A stretch of 7,172 nt of DNA from Dehalococcoidales bacterium (GTDB lineage: Bacteria; Chloroflexota; Dehalococcoidia; Dehalococcoidales; UBA5760), in assembly GCA_018399795.1 (NCBI GenBank), contig JAGYOC010000164.1:1-7172 (forward strand). Reading direction: 5' to 3'. Shown piece by piece: positions 5,011 through 7,172 of this stretch. The position numbers and the translations under genes were made by a program. The notes under the pieces were generated by a model. It had not been told where the DNA came from and made no database searches. It saw only the letters and a program-made list of their open reading frames with translations. Each line of letters opens with the position of its first letter. Position 1 is the stretch's first letter.

Positions 5011-5993
5011 GGCTTGACGGTGGGCAGTCCCTCGAATTTCCAGGAAACAACCCCGCCCTGTATCAGGTGGGTTTCCCTGAACTTCAGTTCCCTGAATATT
5101 TCAATCATATCAAGCGACACGGATAATGACTCGCTGGTCGGGCAGTACTGAAAGCTACAGACACCGTAGGGCCTGTGATACACAAAGGTAGTCTTCTGCT
5201 TATCGAGCTTTCCCAGTTCCTCCCGAAAGTTTCCTGATTCATAACCGATATTTATTGCTCCCGGAATATGCTCGCTATCGAATTCCTCCTGCGTCCTGGT
5301 GTCGATGACGGTATAATCCGTTTCATCCTGCATCAGCGCGAACGCCTCACCGGCAGTAACCGAGTCGGCATAGAACGCCTCCTTGGTAGGCCTGAACACA
5401 GATTTATCCCCTTCTATAGTGGGCAGCCCCTCGAATTTCCAGGCAACCACGCCGCCCTTGATAAGGTAAGCCTCCTGGAAACCCAGCTCCTTGAACAGAG
5501 TATGTGCGTCAACCGTCAGGTTCATGGTCTCGTTCGGCCTCTGGAAACCCATAGGCATAGGCAGGCCGTAGGGGTGGTAATATGCCATCGTAAGCATATC
5601 CCTGTCCAGCTCATCAATCTCATCACGGAAATTCTCCGACCGCATATGTATATTTATGGCTCCGGGTATATGCTCAATCTCGAAATCCTCCTGAGGCCTG
5701 AGGTCGATGAGCTGGTATTCTTCCGTCGCTTCCATAAGTGCATACGCATCGACCGCAAGAATCCGGTCCGTTATCTGCTCCGGTTCTTCCTCAGGATTTT
5801 CATCCTCCGCCGAGGTACCCTGCGAGGGGCCATTACATATTCCTCCCATGCAGCCAACGGTCAGCAAAAGAACCGCTACCAGGGATATCGAGAGCACAGG
5901 CAAAATCATTCTCTTAGAATTAGCCGGCATCCGTTTATATGCGTGGCCAGGTGAAAGGGGTGATATCAGGTATTTTTTGGTAATTTTTCTCAT
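5007..5993 (-). CDS. Tandem rhodanese-like domain lipoprotein
   Basis: The 328-aa predicted exported lipoprotein has a hydrophobic stretch (about 29-47) ending LLLTVGC, so Cys48 is the likely lipidated residue. An acidic linker (61-73) follows, then two rhodanese-like domains (about 78-193 and 211-326) that are clear duplicates. Both have IDxRxQExF, EHIPGAINI, NFR, a PYG loop, and GGVV(A/S)WKFEGLPT. Rhodaneses normally transfer sulfur through a cysteine in a short CxxGxR loop. Here both loops are longer and start YYHPYG or YHRPYG. Domain 1 has no cysteine at all; domain 2 has Cys279 and Cys284, the latter a possible catalytic residue. The start is uncertain: the ATG at 5993 gives a long 47-residue leader, while ATGs at 5930 or 5912 give more typical lipoprotein signals, and none has a strong Shine-Dalgarno. 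It may handle reduced sulfur or act as an inactive binding protein outside the membrane. Confidence 0.88.
   Translation of the reverse strand: MRKITKKYLISPLSPGHAYKRMPANSKRMILPVLSISLVAVLLLTVGCMGGICNGPSQGTSAEDENPEEEPEQITDRILAVDAYALMEATEEYQLIDLRPQEDFEIEHIPGAINIHMRSENFRDEIDELDRDMLTMAYYHPYGLPMPMGFQRPNETMNLTVDAHTLFKELGFQEAYLIKGGVVAWKFEGLPTIEGDKSVFRPTKEAFYADSVTAGEAFALMQDETDYTVIDTRTQEEFDSEHIPGAINIGYESGNFREELGKLDKQKTTFVYHRPYGVCSFQYCPTSESLSVSLDMIEIFRELKFRETHLIQGGVVSWKFEGLPTVKP
5019..5044 (-). repeat. Intragenic repeat, rhodanese domain 2 copy
   Basis: Bases 5020-5044 match 5419-5443 in 24 of 25 positions, encoding the WKFEGLPT end of each rhodanese domain. The offset of 399 bases equals 133 codons, the domain period. 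This is nucleotide-level evidence of internal gene duplication. Confidence 0.7.
5419..5443 (-). repeat. Intragenic repeat, rhodanese domain 1 copy
   Basis: This is the partner of the repeat at 5020-5044, differing at one base. Most of the two domains differ far more at the DNA level, so this patch is unusually conserved, either by selection or by local gene conversion. Confidence 0.7.
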
Positions 5994-6220
5994 AAATAAA
6001 TAATAATGCTCTCCCTGTATTGGCCCATTACTTGAGAATCCCGACAGGTAATATAATCAACACATTACACAATTCGCTACCCATAGATTAAATCCTTAGA
6101 GGATATTTGTATGTGACTTTTATCCTGAATATGGGACGTTATTGGGAAGTAAGAAACTTGAGTTCGCGAAAAACAGACTTTGCGGCGAAATGTAAAGCAC
6201 GAAATATCCAGCTGCAATTA
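5994..6220. other. AT-rich intergenic region upstream of the rhodanese gene
   Basis: This 227-base gap is visibly richer in A and T than the flanking genes. It holds a perfect ATCCT-TAG-AGGAT dyad (6092-6104). A weak minus-strand GGGAGAG lies about 14 bases before the rhodanese ATG at 5993. TATATT near 6050 on the minus strand is a possible -10 without a good -35. I see no convincing gene and no T-tailed terminator for the CPBP gene. Confidence 0.4.
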
Positions 6221-6964
6221 CTACCCTGCGGCAAAAGCAATCATTCCAGTCAGGTTCCAGGCAAAGTGCATCAGTAGAGGGCTCCAGAGAGATTTTGTCC
6301 TGAGCCTCATAATACCCAGTACTATTCCTATTATCAGAATCTGCACCATCCCGTAGACACTATACTGTATGTGAAGCGCCGCCCAGAGAGCTGAGGTAAT
6401 TGCTACAGTTCCAACGGGACCGAGGCGGGACCTCAGCCAGCCGGCAAACAGAAATCCACGGAAAAAGAACTCCTCGAACCACGGCGCAAAGACAACTGCA
6501 GCAATCCAGAGTAGCGCCAGCGGGTCTGCCGTCCGGTAAATCTGGAAGTTAAATCCTGTATCGGGATTCTGTCCCATCACCGTATTCGCCAGCTCCGCTA
6601 CCGCTAGCAACCCGGCCACAACGGCCAGGCTGACCCCTATCTGCCCCCTGGTCATAGGTTTCAGGGACAGGTATTCCATGATAGAGACGCGCCGTCTGGC
6701 CTTGATAAAAACAATGACCATGGCCACGCCGACAGCACTCGAGGCTATGACCGCCACCGAGACCAGAGAGCCATTGGTAGCCAGGGAGGTGAGCATTTCC
6801 AGGACGCCCGGAACCGGATTGAGTGCATACTCCCTGAAGGCAAGGGCAATAAACACCCCTGTCTGGGTAAATATGTTGATAATAAAGATGGCAAAGCCAA
6901 GACCGGTGGTCTGCCAGGGGCCCCACACCGGCAGATCTTTTCTATCCGTATCAGCCTTCTCCAT
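6221..6964 (-). CDS. CPBP-family intramembrane glutamic endopeptidase
   Basis: This polytopic membrane protein (247 aa from the ATG at 6964) belongs to the CPBP/CaaX-protease (Abi, PF02517) family, whose Rce1-like members cleave substrates within the membrane. In this numbering the motifs are FEEFFFRGF (163-171; Glu164, Glu165, Arg169), ALHIQY with His198, and LLMHFAWNL with His233 and Asn237. These are the EExxxR, FxxxH-type and HxxxN motifs, all present. About six or seven hydrophobic segments lie around 22-44, 66-88, 109-127, 148-163, 182-198, 205-220 and 230-245. An ATG at 6988 would add eight residues, but GGAG five bases before the 6964 ATG favours the shorter form. In bacteria these proteins serve in prenyl-protein-like processing, bacteriocin immunity or regulated proteolysis. 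No bacteriocin or substrate gene is visible here. Confidence 0.92.
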   Translation of the reverse strand: MEKADTDRKDLPVWGPWQTTGLGFAIFIINIFTQTGVFIALAFREYALNPVPGVLEMLTSLATNGSLVSVAVIASSAVGVAMVIVFIKARRRVSIMEYLSLKPMTRGQIGVSLAVVAGLLAVAELANTVMGQNPDTGFNFQIYRTADPLALLWIAAVVFAPWFEEFFFRGFLFAGWLRSRLGPVGTVAITSALWAALHIQYSVYGMVQILIIGIVLGIMRLRTKSLWSPLLMHFAWNLTGMIAFAAG

Positions 6965-6988
6965 ATCTACTCCACACTTTTCAGCCAT

Positions 6989-7130
6989 AAACGCTATGCC
7001 CCGGTAACTCCATCACGCTTTGCTGGAAATATTATAATGGATATGAGCTTTGCTCGCTCCCCAGTAAGGTTTCCATACTTGCCAGAGTACTCCGGCGTTA
7101 AACGTTAGAAAGATGCCCTGATAAATCGAG
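6989..7130. other. Right-edge intergenic region without a clear gene
   Basis: This holds an ATTATAAT sequence (7031-7038) that reads as TATAAT on both strands, but neither strand has a good -35. A near-perfect 16-base inverted repeat, GCCAGAGT|ACTCCGGC (7081-7096, one mismatched pair), follows, then two direct CGTTA copies (7096-7100, 7103-7107). A 23-codon plus-strand ORF from 7037 lacks a ribosome binding site. The region could contain the CPBP promoter on the minus strand or an untranslated RNA on the plus strand. Confidence 0.35.
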
Positions 7131-7156
7131 GGGACCGGAAATTTCCGGTCCCTTTT
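7131..7156 (+). terminator. Intrinsic (Rho-independent) terminator
   Basis: The perfect inverted repeat GGGACCGGAAA/TTTCCGGTCCC (7131-7152) is followed directly by TTTTGATTT. The flanking AAATCGAG and TTTTGATTT can extend the stem with A-U and G-U pairs. The T-run is better on the plus strand. The minus-strand tail (CTCGATTTAT) is weaker, though it could still act bidirectionally to end a minus-strand gene beyond the window. No plus-strand gene in the window leads into it. Confidence 0.65.
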
Positions 7157-7172
7157 GATTTCTGCACGCGAT

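Noticed and set aside
5268..5954. Plus-strand open frame of 228 codons opposite the rhodanese gene
   Set aside because: It lies entirely antisense to a gene with two recognisable domains; the composition is Arg/His-rich, typical of a shadow frame.
6131..6277. Plus-strand 48-codon ORF starting MGRYWEVRNL
   Set aside because: No ribosome binding site precedes the ATG, and the second half is antisense to the CPBP coding sequence.
7037..7108. Plus-strand 23-codon ORF before the right-edge terminator, as a possible leader peptide
   Set aside because: The ATG overlaps the only candidate -10 and has no ribosome binding site; no run of one amino-acid codon suggests attenuation.
1..7172. CRISPR array, transposon ends, tRNA or rRNA genes, prophage or defence-system hallmarks
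   Set aside because: I looked for regularly spaced repeats, transposase or integrase motifs, and tRNA-like cloverleafs with CCA ends and saw none. The CPBP (Abi) protein alone is not evidence of a defence system.

Overview
The window is about 7.2 kb of compact, mid-GC bacterial chromosome. It holds one partial and nine complete protein genes on both strands, and I see no rRNA, tRNA, CRISPR array, insertion sequence or integrase. Most genes carry GGAGG-type ribosome binding sites, and several have good sigma70-type promoters (TTGACA/TATAAT or extended -10 TGnTATAAT). The mix of a stand-alone GAF protein, zf-trcl zinc-ribbon protein, TM2 protein, CPBP protease, TlyA and small unknown genes resembles Chloroflexota of the Dehalococcoidia type. 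That assignment is inference from gene style only; no phylogenetic marker is present.

Layout, left to right. (1) 1-106 (+): the last codons of a gene that looks like the end of a MurR/RpiR-type SIS-domain regulator. (2) 155-796 (+): a metal-dependent cyclase/kynurenine formamidase-family hydrolase with its own promoter, which begins inside the preceding gene. (3) 838-2344 (-): a two-gene unit, tlyA (2'-O-rRNA methyltransferase) followed almost without a gap by an alpha/beta hydrolase, convergent with the cyclase gene. A 245-base leader/intergenic region with a candidate extended -10 promoter precedes tlyA. (4) 2590-3156 (-) and 3312-3950 (+): a GAF-domain protein and a two-zinc-ribbon/coiled-coil protein, divergently transcribed from a shared 155-base promoter region. 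(5) 4024-4356 (-) and 4529-5010 (+): a TM2-domain membrane protein diverging from a two-gene cistron. That cistron is a 45-codon small ORF whose stop overlaps the start of a 114-aa unknown protein (TAATG). The two promoters carry the same 10-base extended -10 sequence. (6) 5007-5993 (-): a predicted lipoprotein with two duplicated rhodanese domains whose active-site loops are abnormal. Its stop codon overlaps that of the 114-aa gene. (7) 6221-6964 (-): a CPBP-family intramembrane protease. (8) 6989-7172: no gene, but an orphan intrinsic terminator facing the plus strand at the right edge.

The genes do not form one pathway. This looks like an ordinary housekeeping/accessory stretch with several independent short transcription units. 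The parts most worth a second look are the degenerate tandem rhodanese lipoprotein, the translationally coupled small ORF pair with its divergent promoter region, the zinc-ribbon/coiled-coil protein, and the orphan terminator. I did not find a convincing defence system, biosynthetic cluster or other large undescribed system.
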